Part shown: piece by piece, positions 25,823-35,219 of the stretch | Numbering within the stretch: the first letter of the stretch is position 1 | Layout of the letters: each line of letters starts with the position of its first letter | Source: an uncultured Paenibacillaceae bacterium | Lineage (GTDB): Bacteria; Bacillota; Bacilli; Aneurinibacillales; Aneurinibacillaceae | Length of the DNA: 64,000 nt | Assembly: GCA_946478845.1 (NCBI GenBank) | Contig: CAMLDI010000013.1 | Coordinates: 1-64,000 of the forward strand | Direction of reading: 5' to 3' | Program-made: the position numbers and the translations under genes | Notes under the pieces: model-generated | Seen by the model: the letters and a program-made list of their open reading frames with translations, nothing else | The model's database searches: none | Told to the model about the DNA's origin: nothing

Positions 25823-26846
25823 AACTCTTGATATTAGCAAAACATACCTGATTACCGGAGCAGCAGGATTTATTGGATATTATTTATCGAGGAAACTATT
25901 AGAACAGGGTTGTAGAGTGATTGGTATTGATAATATTAATGATTACTATGATGTAAACCTTAAGCATACTCGTTTAGCGCTTATAAATAATTATGAGAAG
26001 TTTACTTTTATTAAAGGAGATATTTCTGATAAGGGTATGGTAACAAATACCTTTGAAAAATATAAGCCTAATGTTGTCGTTAATCTAGCTGCCCAGGCCG
26101 GTGTAAGATATTCAATAGAGAATCCAGATGCATATATTCAAAGCAATATCATCGGTTTTTATAACATTCTTGAGGCATGCAGACACAATCCGGTCGATCA
26201 TCTTTTATATGCATCATCTAGTTCTGTTTATGGTGCTAATAAAAAGGTTCCATTTGAGGAAACAGATATGGTTGACAATCCTGTATCACTTTATGCTGCA
26301 ACCAAAAAATCAAACGAGTTAATGGCTCATACTTATAGCCATTTGTATAGAATCCCTGCAACCGGACTGCGTTTCTTCACAGTATATGGTCCAATGGGTC
26401 GTCCAGATATGGCCTATTTTGGATTCACCCAGAAATATTTTGCAGGTGAGCCAATCAAGATTTTTAACAATGGTGATTTTGACAATGACCTATACCGTGA
26501 TTTTACTTATATTGATGACATTGTAGAGGGGATTGAACGTTTGCTGAGTAGCCCTCCTCCAATTGGGGAGGAGAATGTCCCTCATAAGGTGTTTAACATT
26601 GGTAATAACAGTCCAGAGAAATTGATGTTCTTTATTGAAACATTAGAAAAATGTCTAAGTAATTCTTTAGGTAAAAAAGTAGTATTCGAAAAGGTCTTTG
26701 AACCGATAAAACCGGGTGATGTGCCTGCTACGTATGCTTCAACAGAATTGTTAGAAAAGGCTGTGGAGTTTAAGCCTAAAACATCTATAGAAGAAGGTTT
26801 ACAAAAGTTTGCAGATTGGTATTGTGAATATTATAAGATGGGATAG
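25812..26846 (+). CDS. UDP-glucuronate 4-epimerase-like (NAD-dependent SDR)
   Basis: The 344-residue extended SDR has ITGAAGFIGYYLSRKLLEQG and the family segment GIDNINDYYDVNLKHTRLAL. AAQAGVRYSIENPDAY, SSSSVYGANKKVPF, the catalytic YAATKKSNE and FFTVYGPMGRPDMA follow. These match bacterial UDP-glucuronate epimerases (LspL/Cap1J type), giving UDP-galacturonate. It starts at TTG 25812 with GGAG 10 bases upstream and overlaps ugd by 11 bp, so the two steps are coupled. A glucose/galactose epimerase role is less likely given the ugd coupling. Confidence 0.88.
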   Translation: MNFKTLDISKTYLITGAAGFIGYYLSRKLLEQGCRVIGIDNINDYYDVNLKHTRLALINNYEKFTFIKGDISDKGMVTNTFEKYKPNVVVNLAAQAGVRYSIENPDAYIQSNIIGFYNILEACRHNPVDHLLYASSSSVYGANKKVPFEETDMVDNPVSLYAATKKSNELMAHTYSHLYRIPATGLRFFTVYGPMGRPDMAYFGFTQKYFAGEPIKIFNNGDFDNDLYRDFTYIDDIVEGIERLLSSPPPIGEENVPHKVFNIGNNSPEKLMFFIETLEKCLSNSLGKKVVFEKVFEPIKPGDVPATYASTELLEKAVEFKPKTSIEEGLQKFADWYCEYYKMG

Positions 26847-26958
26847 TTTTTTTGATTGGGAGTAGATACATAAACTACTCAAAATCTGTTTATGAATAAG
26901 GACATGCAGCCAAACCTGTAAAATACTTCAATAAGAAGATTTGAGGTCGATGAAATAA

Positions 26959-28200
26959 ATGTTAGATAAAAAAAGGAAGAAGAAAGTTACATTTGTTATT
27001 AACTATTTTTATCCCGATGTTGCTTCGACTGGACAATTAATGACTGAGCTCTGCCTGGGTCTGCAAAAAGACTTTGAAATAACTGTAATAGCTGCTCAAC
27101 TAGAACAACTAAATAATAATAGCAAAATTTTTGAAATAGATTATTTGGAGAATATAAAAATCGTCAGAATTCGTCTTCCAAAAGTGGATAAGACATCTAA
27201 ATTCAGTCGTTTAAAATATATATTCTCCTATTTTATTTTAGCTAACATTGCTGTATTAAAGGAAAAAAAGATAGATATTATTTATACGATTTCTACTCCT
27301 CCTGTCTTAGGAGGGTTAATTGGAACCATCGGCAAAATTATTAAAAGGGCTAAGCATGTTTATAATATCCAGGATTTTAATCCAGAGCAGGCTGAAGCAG
27401 TAGGTTATACTAATAAAAAATTTATTTATAATATTGCAAGAAAAATTGACAATATTAATTGTAAGATTTCCGATCAAATTGTATTGGTTGGACATGATAT
27501 GGCTGAAACTCTTAAAGATCGATTTAATAATCGAAATGTACCTAAGCATGCGATAATTAATAATTGGACCAATGAAGATGAAATTATTCCATTAGATAAA
27601 ACTGAAATAAATGTTTCGGCATTTCTAGAACAACACAATTTAATGGGGAAGTTTATAATCATGTATTCAGGAAATCTTGGTTTGTACTATGATCTTGAAA
27701 ACATTGTACAAATTACGAAAGAATTAAAAGACTATAAGGATCTACATTTTGTTTTTATTGGTGATGGAGCTGTAAAAAATAGAATGGTAGCATTTGTCCA
27801 AGAAAATAAAATTCAAAATGTGACTTTTTTACCTTTTCTGCCGAAGGAGTTCATTAAATATTCATTAAATGCAGCAGATGTTCATTTAGTAGTAAATCAA
27901 AAAGGGATTAAGGGAGTTTCAGTACCAAGTAAAATTTACGGTGTAATGGCTGCTGGAAAACCTATTCTTGGAGTTTTAGAAAAAGGTAGCGAGGCACAAA
28001 TATTAATTGAGAAAAGTAACTCAGGAATTACAGTAGAACCTAACAATTATTCAGGTATTATAGATTCAATTAAGTACTTTTATCAATTAAGTAAAGATGA
28101 ACGAAAAAGGCATGGGGAAAATGGCAGAGAATATCTTGAGGGGAATCTTAAACGGGAAACATCTATTAACAAGTATCATAAAACATTAATTAATTTATAA
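26959..28200 (+). CDS. GT4 glycosyltransferase (WbuB-like)
   Basis: The 413-residue GT-B protein has INYFYPDVASTGQLMTELC near the start, typical of WbuB/WcaI-like transferases, and NIQDFNPEQAEAVG in the middle. The C-terminal half has IMYSGNLGLYYDLENIV, FIGDGAVKNRM and the SVPSKIYGVMAAGKPILGV donor-site motif. ATG 26959 has a GAGG upstream at a slightly long distance. It closes the AT-rich block; a terminator-like hairpin follows at 28226-28254. Confidence 0.87.
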   Translation: MLDKKRKKKVTFVINYFYPDVASTGQLMTELCLGLQKDFEITVIAAQLEQLNNNSKIFEIDYLENIKIVRIRLPKVDKTSKFSRLKYIFSYFILANIAVLKEKKIDIIYTISTPPVLGGLIGTIGKIIKRAKHVYNIQDFNPEQAEAVGYTNKKFIYNIARKIDNINCKISDQIVLVGHDMAETLKDRFNNRNVPKHAIINNWTNEDEIIPLDKTEINVSAFLEQHNLMGKFIIMYSGNLGLYYDLENIVQITKELKDYKDLHFVFIGDGAVKNRMVAFVQENKIQNVTFLPFLPKEFIKYSLNAADVHLVVNQKGIKGVSVPSKIYGVMAAGKPILGVLEKGSEAQILIEKSNSGITVEPNNYSGIIDSIKYFYQLSKDERKRHGENGREYLEGNLKRETSINKYHKTLINL

Positions 28201-28225
28201 GGGGATTGTAATAAATCATTTATCT

Positions 28226-28254
28226 AAAATCAGAAAAAGGAATCTGATTTTTTT
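28226..28254 (+). terminator. Terminator-like hairpin inside EPS cluster 1
   Basis: AAAATCAG (28226-28233) pairs with CTGATTTT (28244-28251), with a 10-base loop and seven T bases. It lies between co-directional EPS genes, where full termination would cut off manC, pgi and downstream genes unless read-through occurs. Confidence 0.7.
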
Positions 28255-28274
28255 ATTTTAAGGAGGAAATAGTT

Positions 28275-29648
28275 ATGAAACTGGTACTATTATCTGGTGG
28301 TTCTGGAAAACGCCTTTGGCCCTTATCCAATGATGCTCGTTCCAAGCAATTTTTAAAGGTTTTAGAGAATCAAGAAGGCCAACAAGTGTCCATGGTGCAA
28401 AGGGTTTGGGGACAATTGAAATCCGTGGGATTAGATCAATCATCAGTAGTAGCTACAAGTAAAGCCCAGGTAGATATGATTCAGAATCAATTGGGTTTTG
28501 ATGTTCCTCTCATTGCTGAACCGGAGCGTAGAGATACTTTCCCTGCCATTGCATTGGCAGCTACCTATCTTTACTCTATTGAAGGAATAAATACAAATGA
28601 AGTGATTAGCGTTTTACCTGTGGATCCTTATGTTGAGGATCCATTTTTTCATCGGGTGAAAGAATTGGAACGTGTATTATCATCGTCTAATGCAGATTTA
28701 GCATTAATGGGGGTTAAGCCCACCTATCCCTCATCCAAATATGGTTATATCATTCCCAAAATAGATCATAATGATGATTCATTTTTTAATGTAAGCCACT
28801 TTAGAGAAAAACCTACTGAAAAGCAGGCGGAAGAATTAATTTTGCAGAATGCTCTTTGGAATTGTGGTGTTTTTGCTTTTAAGTTAGATTACATTTTAAC
28901 TCTCTTAATGGAAAAAGGGCTTCCTATTCAATATGAAGAACTGTTAAAACAATATAGCAAATTGCCTAAAATCAGTTTTGATTACGAAGTAGTAGAAAAG
29001 GCAAAACACATCGTTGCATTGCCTTATGATGGGTATTGGAAAGATCTTGGTACTTGGAATACTCTAACTGAAGAAATGGCAACAAATCAAATAGGAAAAG
29101 CGATTATCAGTGAAGATTCCAAAAACACTCACGTTGTAAATGAATTAGATCTTCCTATTACTGTATTAGGGGTTTCTAATATTGTTGTAGCCTCCAGTCC
29201 TGATGGCATATTAGTAACAGAAAAAAGTGCCAGCCCCAGAATTAAAGATTTACTTGTTGATATTGACCAACGTCCTATGTATGAAGAAAGACGGTGGGGT
29301 TGGTATCGGGTTTTAGATTACACTAGTTTTGAAAATGGACATGAGGTTTTAACCAAACGAATTGGTGTAAATGCAGGCCATAATTTAAGTTATCAAATGC
29401 ATTTTAAAAGAAATGAAGTGTGGACAATCATTAATGGGGAAGGCCTATTTGTTCTTAATGATAAAATGATTTCTGTGCAGGCGGGAGATGTTTTACACAT
29501 ACCCGTACTGGCCAAACATGCGATTAAAGCTATTACCGATTTAGAATTTATTGAAGTTCAAACTGGCAATGACCTTGTTGAAGAGGATATTGTACGGTTA
29601 TCTATGGCTTGGGATGAAGTGATGGAACATGTGTCTAGCCCCATCTAA
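28275..29648 (+). CDS. manC: Mannose-1-phosphate guanylyltransferase with cupin domain
   Basis: The enzyme makes GDP-mannose, the precursor for gmd and fcl at 12.7-14.8 kb. The 457-residue protein has the signature LLSGGSGKRLWPLSNDARSK and VLPVDPYVEDP. It also has HFREKPTEKQAEELI, the nucleotidyl site WNCGVFAFKLD and PYDGYWKDLGTWNTL. The C-terminal third is a cupin (GHNLSYQMHFKRNEVW, VQAGDVLHIPVLAKHAI), as in type II PMI/GMP enzymes, though whether isomerase activity is present is not evident. AAGGAGG precedes ATG 28275. No phosphomannomutase gene is seen in the window. Confidence 0.93.
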   Translation: MKLVLLSGGSGKRLWPLSNDARSKQFLKVLENQEGQQVSMVQRVWGQLKSVGLDQSSVVATSKAQVDMIQNQLGFDVPLIAEPERRDTFPAIALAATYLYSIEGINTNEVISVLPVDPYVEDPFFHRVKELERVLSSSNADLALMGVKPTYPSSKYGYIIPKIDHNDDSFFNVSHFREKPTEKQAEELILQNALWNCGVFAFKLDYILTLLMEKGLPIQYEELLKQYSKLPKISFDYEVVEKAKHIVALPYDGYWKDLGTWNTLTEEMATNQIGKAIISEDSKNTHVVNELDLPITVLGVSNIVVASSPDGILVTEKSASPRIKDLLVDIDQRPMYEERRWGWYRVLDYTSFENGHEVLTKRIGVNAGHNLSYQMHFKRNEVWTIINGEGLFVLNDKMISVQAGDVLHIPVLAKHAIKAITDLEFIEVQTGNDLVEEDIVRLSMAWDEVMEHVSSPI

Positions 29649-29705
29649 GTTAGTTACTTATGGGTTGTTGACACAAAAAGTTGTTAATGAAAGGAGATAT
29701 CTTTA

Positions 29706-31043
29706 TTGTCAATTACATTTGATTCCGGCAACTTATCTTCCTATGTAAGTGAGCAAGAAATTCATCACTTAATTGATATGGTTAAAACAGAACATGACAA
29801 GCTTCATGGTCGAAAAGGCCCGGGGGATGACTATTTAGGTTGGCTTGATCTTCCAATTAAGGATTGTAAAGATGAAATAAATAAAATAAAAGAAGCGGCT
29901 CAAACCATTAGGAATCAATCTAATGCCTTTGTTGTGATAGGAATCGGTGGTTCTTATTTAGGGGCAAGGGCAGCTATAGAATTATTGAAGCATACTTGCC
30001 TGGATCATAGAAACTCCTTTCCGGAGATTTATTTTGTGGGACAGAATATGAGTTCTACTTATATAGCAAATCTATTAAAAGTATTACAAGATAAAGAAGT
30101 TTCTATAAATGTTATCTCTAAATCAGGGACAACGACTGAATCAGCCATTGCTTTTCGCTTTTTTCGAAATTTCATGGAGAAAAAGTATGGAAAAGAAGGG
30201 GCTCGAAAGAGGATTTATGTTACAACAGATTCCTCAAAGGGAGTTTTGCGAAAGTTAGTTGAAGTTGAGGGTTATACCAGTTTTGTTATTCCTGATGATG
30301 TTGGGGGACGGTACTCTTTATTAACGCCAGTAGGACTATTGCCTATTACAGTGAGTGGTATTGATATTGACGAAATCCTTCATGGAGCTGAAGTAGCTTA
30401 CCATTGCTATAATGATTCTAATTTGTTAACCAATGAATGTTATCAGTATGCCGTCGCTCGAAATTTATTGTATAAAAAAGGAAAAGGAATAGAATTACTG
30501 GTCAGTTATGAACCGAGCTTTTATTATTTATCTGAATGGTGGAAGCAATTATTTGGTGAAAGCGAAGGGAAAGGAAATAAAGGGATTTTTCCAGCGTCTT
30601 TAAATTTCCCTACAGATCTTCATTCCATGGGGCAATATGTTCAAGATGGGGAACGCAATATTTTAGAAACTATATTACATGTTCATCATCCCAGTGTAGA
30701 TTTGGTAATTCCGGAAGATCCCAATAATTCAGATGGCCTAAATTATTTAGCCGGGAAAACGGTACATGAAGTAAATGAGAAAATTTTTGAGGGGTCTCTT
30801 ATTGCTCATATGGATGGGGGCGTTCCAAATTTATTTATCCATATAGATCAAATTAGTCCCTTTAGTTTCGGGGAATTAATCTATTTTTTTGAAAAAGCCT
30901 GTGCCATGAGCGGTTACTTTTTAGGAATAAATCCCTTTGATCAACCAGGGGTGGAAGCCTATAAAAAGAATATGTTTGCATTGCTTGGAAAACCGGGGTA
31001 TGAAGAGGACAGGGATAGACTTCTATATCGTTTAAATACTTAA
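29706..31043 (+). CDS. pgi: Glucose-6-phosphate isomerase (copy 1)
   Basis: The enzyme interconverts glucose-6-phosphate and fructose-6-phosphate. The 445-residue protein matches the Bacillus-type length. It has [59 protein letters not shown] and the C-terminal [18 protein letters not shown] 29706 is preceded by AAAGGAGAT. Its position next to manC suggests it supplies fructose-6-phosphate for GDP-mannose. A second pgi (48428) ends cluster 2. Confidence 0.95.
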   Translation: MSITFDSGNLSSYVSEQEIHHLIDMVKTEHDKLHGRKGPGDDYLGWLDLPIKDCKDEINKIKEAAQTIRNQSNAFVVIGIGGSYLGARAAIELLKHTCLDHRNSFPEIYFVGQNMSSTYIANLLKVLQDKEVSINVISKSGTTTESAIAFRFFRNFMEKKYGKEGARKRIYVTTDSSKGVLRKLVEVEGYTSFVIPDDVGGRYSLLTPVGLLPITVSGIDIDEILHGAEVAYHCYNDSNLLTNECYQYAVARNLLYKKGKGIELLVSYEPSFYYLSEWWKQLFGESEGKGNKGIFPASLNFPTDLHSMGQYVQDGERNILETILHVHHPSVDLVIPEDPNNSDGLNYLAGKTVHEVNEKIFEGSLIAHMDGGVPNLFIHIDQISPFSFGELIYFFEKACAMSGYFLGINPFDQPGVEAYKKNMFALLGKPGYEEDRDRLLYRLNT

Positions 31044-31122
31044 TTATAAGCTTCATATTAGAAAGATAAAATTTCAATTAGAAAACCTCCTTAAATAACT
31101 ATATTAGGGTGGTCGAATCGAA

Positions 31123-31701
31123 ATGATTAAATTAGAAAAAAGACAACCATCCCACTAAACTACTTGGATATAGCAAATATTAATGCACAGTTGGCGGAAA
31201 AAGCGTCAGTAGTGCAGCCGGAAAACTTCGGAGCAAAAGGTGACTGTGATGTAATTACTGGGACAGGGACAGATGATACCATTGCTATTAAATCTGCAAT
31301 TACAAATAAATTTCCATTATATTTTAGTCCTTTAAAAGTATATAAAGTATATGCAGATTCCGTTATAGCAGGCGGTGATAAATCGTATAGCACTAGCGGA
31401 ATTTTTAACTATTCACAGTAGAAAGTTATCCGTACAGCTTAGTTGACAATTCTACTAATAAATGGGTGAATTTAAACGGAACGAGTAACTTTTCAGGTGG
31501 AAATGGAATCAATATTTCAAGCGGAGCGACTTCTTATTCATCAACTGTATTAAACGAAGATTTTGGCAACAATAAAATTTTAGTAGCACCTACATGGAAT
31601 ACAACTTGGTGGATTAAAATAAAACAACAATGGGTTTCACGGTTAATTTTGGAACTGCTCCATCTATTAATAGTACATTAGATAGGTCAATCATACGATA
31701 A
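31123..31701 (+). pseudogene. Decayed pectate-lyase-like beta-helix protein gene
   Basis: ATG 31123 reads MIKLEKRQPSH and then stops. A second frame from about 31164 carries NFGAKGDCDVITGTGTDDT, the Pectate_lyase_3 / tailspike N-terminal signature, and stops at 31421. Another frame (31466-31620) continues with NGINISSGATSY and APTWNTTWWIK. After a further shift near 31620 the tail reads MGFTVNFGTAPSINSTLDRS and stops at 31701. At least two frame breaks and probable internal loss are needed. The parent was likely a secreted or phage-like polysaccharide-binding or lyase protein. The rest of 31044-31811 holds nothing else. Confidence 0.65.
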
Positions 31702-31811
31702 ATAAAACTTATTTAATTGGCATTACTCCCTCATGAATTTCAAAAAATATTATATACTTCGTTATTTTTTCTTTAGAATAAAAACTAGAAAATTATTTTA
31801 GGAGTGTTAAT

Positions 31812-32489
31812 ATGCCGATTAGATTGTTTATACCAAGTCAATTAAAGCAATATATAAAGTTAAAAAAGTTAAGTAAGAAATACCCCCAAAGCATCATTCT
31901 AAGCTCTATGATTGAATCAGATGTAAGTCTCGGTAAAAAAACCAAAATTGGTGAAGGTGTTCTCTTAGGAAAAGGTGTTAGTATAGGGGACTATTCTTAT
32001 GCTAATCGAAATACAATTATTCAATCTGGCAGCATAGGTAAATTTTGTTCGATAGCAGATTCGTGTAAAATAGGAATGTATGAGCATCCAATCAAAAATA
32101 TTTCTACTTCTCCACTCACATATGGGAATGGGAATATTTTTGGTATACCTCCTTACGCAATTACAAAAATTCAACCTCCTAAAATCGGTAATGATGTATG
32201 GATTGGTAGTAATGCTGTAATTTTGCGTGGGGTAGAAATAGGAGATGGATCAATCATTGGAGCAGGCGCAGTTGTTTCGAAAAATGTACCACCTTATACA
32301 ATAGTTGGAGGTGTCCCAGCAAAAATTATTAGAAAAAGATTTAATGACAATGAAGTTGAGTATTTATTAAAGTTAAAGTGGTGGGATTTACCCGAACACG
32401 AATTACAGAATATGAAAAATATTTTTGTGGCAAATGAGAATTGGTATGGACAATTAAGTAATTCCCACGAACTCGCTACTTCATTGTAG
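31812..32489 (+). CDS. Left-handed beta-helix acetyltransferase (CatB/Vat-like)
   Basis: The 225-residue protein has hexapeptide repeats from about residue 38 (VSLGKKTKIGEGVLLGKGVS, IGKFCSIADSCKIGMYEHP). The central loop with His (MYEHPIKNISTSPLTYG) is typical of xenobiotic/sugar acetyltransferases, followed by KIGNDVWIGSNAVILRGVEI and IIGAGAVVSKNVPPYTIVGG. The tail WWDLPEHELQ is also family-like. GGAG precedes ATG 31812. It lies isolated between a pseudogene and an unknown ORF, so its link to the EPS repeat unit is less sure than for the other three. Confidence 0.88.
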   Translation: MPIRLFIPSQLKQYIKLKKLSKKYPQSIILSSMIESDVSLGKKTKIGEGVLLGKGVSIGDYSYANRNTIIQSGSIGKFCSIADSCKIGMYEHPIKNISTSPLTYGNGNIFGIPPYAITKIQPPKIGNDVWIGSNAVILRGVEIGDGSIIGAGAVVSKNVPPYTIVGGVPAKIIRKRFNDNEVEYLLKLKWWDLPEHELQNMKNIFVANENWYGQLSNSHELATSL

Positions 32490-32656
32490 GAAGAAACTGC
32501 GACATTATTAAATATCATAAGAAGAGCAGTCTAGTTTTTGATAAAACAGCACAATAGTGTGTATTAATAAAGATTAATGATTGATAGACAATATTACTAT
32601 ACATATGGAAGTGGTAATATTGGTCACTTCAAGGTACAACATCACCATAAATATAA

Positions 32657-33055
32657 ATGTCTATTAGTAGTTTTGCAAGTATGACGGGAAAAAAGGAATT
32701 AAAATTTCTACTCTGGTTAACGAGTAAATGGACTAAATTATCCTATTGTTTATGTAAACATGATAATGCTGGTTTTTTGGTAACTTATAATGGTCATGAG
32801 GATAATGTATTTGCCAGGATTAGATCACATTGTGCTTTAAATAATAACAAAACAGGTGCTATTGGCTTCGAAAAGTATCCAATATCAAATTTTGATTTAC
32901 GGGTGCGTATTTTTCATAATAAACTTCCTATGAACGAGCTAAAGGATGATGATAGGTTGTTTATTCAAAATTTATTAAATAAAAAAGTAGGAAGAGAAGC
33001 AGTTGAATCCACTTGGAGGGCGTTCAATGGGTGGCCCGTTCTTTGCAAGAGATAA
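32657..33055 (+). CDS. Unknown small ORF, possibly a gene fragment
   Basis: This is a 132-codon frame (MSISSFASMTGKKELKF to FNGWPVLCKR) with no recognised motif, signal peptide or membrane helix. The composition is ordinary (mixed charge, four Cys). No ribosome site is visible before ATG 32657. A short alternative frame just upstream (about 32580-32655) also reads as protein-like. It could be the remnant of a longer gene; the neighbouring beta-helix pseudogene shows that this segment is decaying. I would not assign a function. Confidence 0.35.
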   Translation: MSISSFASMTGKKELKFLLWLTSKWTKLSYCLCKHDNAGFLVTYNGHEDNVFARIRSHCALNNNKTGAIGFEKYPISNFDLRVRIFHNKLPMNELKDDDRLFIQNLLNKKVGREAVESTWRAFNGWPVLCKR

Positions 33056-33082
33056 TACGATCATGAAGAAGGTATTTTACTA

Positions 33083-34186
33083 ATGGTAAAAACCATTTGC
33101 TATTACATATCCGATTATGGATATGGGCATGCTGCAAGAAGTATTGCTCTTATTCGAAAACTGTTAGCCTATGACTCTCGAATAAATATAATAATCTGCA
33201 CTTCATTTGCAATGAATTTCATTGTAAAATCCCTCCAAAACGAGGATCAAAATCGTATTCGTTATCGTCATGTTAAAAATGATTTTGGGTATGTGTTACA
33301 GGAGAATTCAATTGAAATTGATAATAGAAAAATGAATGAAGAATACGATAATTTTCTTTCTTCGATCCATGGCTTTTTGGAAAATGAGAATATATTTTTA
33401 AAGAAAGAAAATGTAAATTTACTGATAGGAGATATTTCACCAATTCCTTTCCTGCTATCAAAGAAAAATGGGATACCATCCATCGGTATTTCTAATTTTA
33501 CATGGTATACTGCTTATCAAGAAATTATTTCAAAAGAGAAGTTAGAACCCCTTTATAAAATGTATCAACAAATGGATTATTTTCTTCCCCTTGCAGGAGC
33601 GAAAGAGCCAAACTGGGGGAAAATTATTGGCAATTCCCAGGGATTTTTTTGTAGGGAAATACATTCAAATGATGTACTTAGACTAACAAAAGAAATAAAA
33701 GGAGATAAGAATCCATATATCGTTTATTTTGGGTTAGGGATGAAGATTGATATGTCAGACCTGGCTAATTTTAAATTGTGGAAAAGCAAAAACTGTGTAT
33801 TTATTGTTTCAAGTAATACTCCAATTAGTGGGCCTAATATCATAAAAATTCCAGACAATTATACCGAGTCCCAAAATTATATTGCAGTCTCTGATGTGGT
33901 TATTTCAAAAGCAGGATGGAGTACTGTTAGTGAAGCAATCCAACTGCAAAAACCACTAGTAATTATCGATCGCCAGCAAATGCGGGAAGATCAAAATACC
34001 ATTGATTATTTAATGTCACGAAAAAGATGTAAAATAGTATCATGGACTGCTATGCAAGAATTTGAAATAACCGATAAAATAAAAAAAGAATTAAAACATC
34101 AGGTATCCTCATCTTTTTTAAAGATGAAGAAAAATGATGAAGTAATAGATTATATTCTTGAGGTAATGAAATCTCTCATTCATTAA
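33083..34186 (+). CDS. MurG-like GT-B glycosyltransferase
   Basis: The 367-residue protein begins TICYYISDYGYGHAARSIAL, a GHAAR-type acceptor loop like that of MurG/GT28 and related GT1 enzymes. The C-terminal half has PYIVYFGLGMKIDM, VFIVSSNTPI and the donor-binding SDVVISKAGWSTVSEAIQLQ with KPLVIIDRQQMREDQ. A nucleotide-sugar-dependent transferase is likely; the substrate is unknown. GAAGG precedes ATG 33083. It is followed directly by galE, which may provide its donor. Confidence 0.82.
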   Translation: MVKTICYYISDYGYGHAARSIALIRKLLAYDSRINIIICTSFAMNFIVKSLQNEDQNRIRYRHVKNDFGYVLQENSIEIDNRKMNEEYDNFLSSIHGFLENENIFLKKENVNLLIGDISPIPFLLSKKNGIPSIGISNFTWYTAYQEIISKEKLEPLYKMYQQMDYFLPLAGAKEPNWGKIIGNSQGFFCREIHSNDVLRLTKEIKGDKNPYIVYFGLGMKIDMSDLANFKLWKSKNCVFIVSSNTPISGPNIIKIPDNYTESQNYIAVSDVVISKAGWSTVSEAIQLQKPLVIIDRQQMREDQNTIDYLMSRKRCKIVSWTAMQEFEITDKIKKELKHQVSSSFLKMKKNDEVIDYILEVMKSLIH

Positions 34187-34209
34187 TTAAGTTTGATAGG
34201 AGATGTAAA

Positions 34210-35196
34210 ATGATACTCGTTGTTGGTGGAGCAGGCTATATAGGAAGCCATATCACAAAACAATTATTGGATAAAGATTATCAGGTGGTTGTCCTTGATA
34301 ATCTATCAACAGGCCATAAAGAAGCCGTTGATCCCAGGGCGGTTTTTATTCAGGGGGATTTGGGGAATAAAGAGGATCTTTTTAAAGTTTTCACTCAATA
34401 TTCCATTGATGGGGTTCTTCATTTTGCAGCCAATAGCTTAGTTGGGGAATCCGTACAGGATCCTTTTAAATATTACCAAAATAATGTTTCTGCAACCCTT
34501 ATCTTATTAAATGCCATGCTTGAATATGGTATTAAAAACTTTATCTTTTCTTCAACTGCTGCTGTTTATGGGATTCCTGGTGTTTCTTTAATTGATGAAG
34601 AACAACCTGTACAACCCATTAATCCTTATGGACAGTCCAAATTAATGGTGGAAAATATTTTAAAAGATTTTTCCAATGCTTATGGTCTAAACTATATTGC
34701 TCTTCGCTATTTTAATGCAGCTGGAGCTGATGAATCAGGGGATATAGGGGAGGATCATTCTCCAGAAACTCATTTAATTCCCCTTGTATTGGCCCATCTT
34801 TTAGGAAAAAGAGAAAAGATTTTTATCTTTGGCGAGGATTATAATACGGAGGATGGAACCTGTATTCGGGATTATATTCATGTTAATGATTTAGCAAAAG
34901 CTCATATTTTAGCCCTTGAAGCTCTATTAAACGAGCGTTTAAAAAATGAAGTGTTTAATCTTGGGAATGGAAAAGGCTTTTCTGTTAAAGAAGTGATTCA
35001 AACTTGTGAACAAGTTACCGGGATCAAGGCAAACATTGTAATTAGTGATAGAAGGCCAGGGGATCCTGATCAATTAGTAGCTACTTCTGAAAAGATATCA
35101 TCTGTATTAGGTTGGAATGCCAAATATTCATTAGAGGATATTATTCAAACAGCCTGGAAGTGGCATTCAACACATCCTAATGGGTTTGAGGATTGA
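34210..35196 (+). CDS. galE: UDP-glucose 4-epimerase
   Basis: The enzyme interconverts UDP-glucose and UDP-galactose. The 328-residue SDR has ILVVGGAGYIGSHITKQLLD, VVLDNLSTGHKEAV and HFAANSLVGESVQDP. SSTAAVYG, the catalytic YGQSK, RYFNAAGADESG and GEDYNTEDGTCIRDYIHV are all canonical for GalE. AGGAGAT precedes ATG 34210. It gives galactose to the cluster 1 polymer. Confidence 0.95.
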   Translation: MILVVGGAGYIGSHITKQLLDKDYQVVVLDNLSTGHKEAVDPRAVFIQGDLGNKEDLFKVFTQYSIDGVLHFAANSLVGESVQDPFKYYQNNVSATLILLNAMLEYGIKNFIFSSTAAVYGIPGVSLIDEEQPVQPINPYGQSKLMVENILKDFSNAYGLNYIALRYFNAAGADESGDIGEDHSPETHLIPLVLAHLLGKREKIFIFGEDYNTEDGTCIRDYIHVNDLAKAHILALEALLNERLKNEVFNLGNGKGFSVKEVIQTCEQVTGIKANIVISDRRPGDPDQLVATSEKISSVLGWNAKYSLEDIIQTAWKWHSTHPNGFED

Positions 35197-35219
35197 GCAA
35201 ATGAAAGGAGGCAGTTTTC

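Noticed and set aside
31164..31421. 85-codon ORF as an intact small gene
   Set aside because: It contains only the N-terminal part of a beta-helix family and the remainder continues in other frames.
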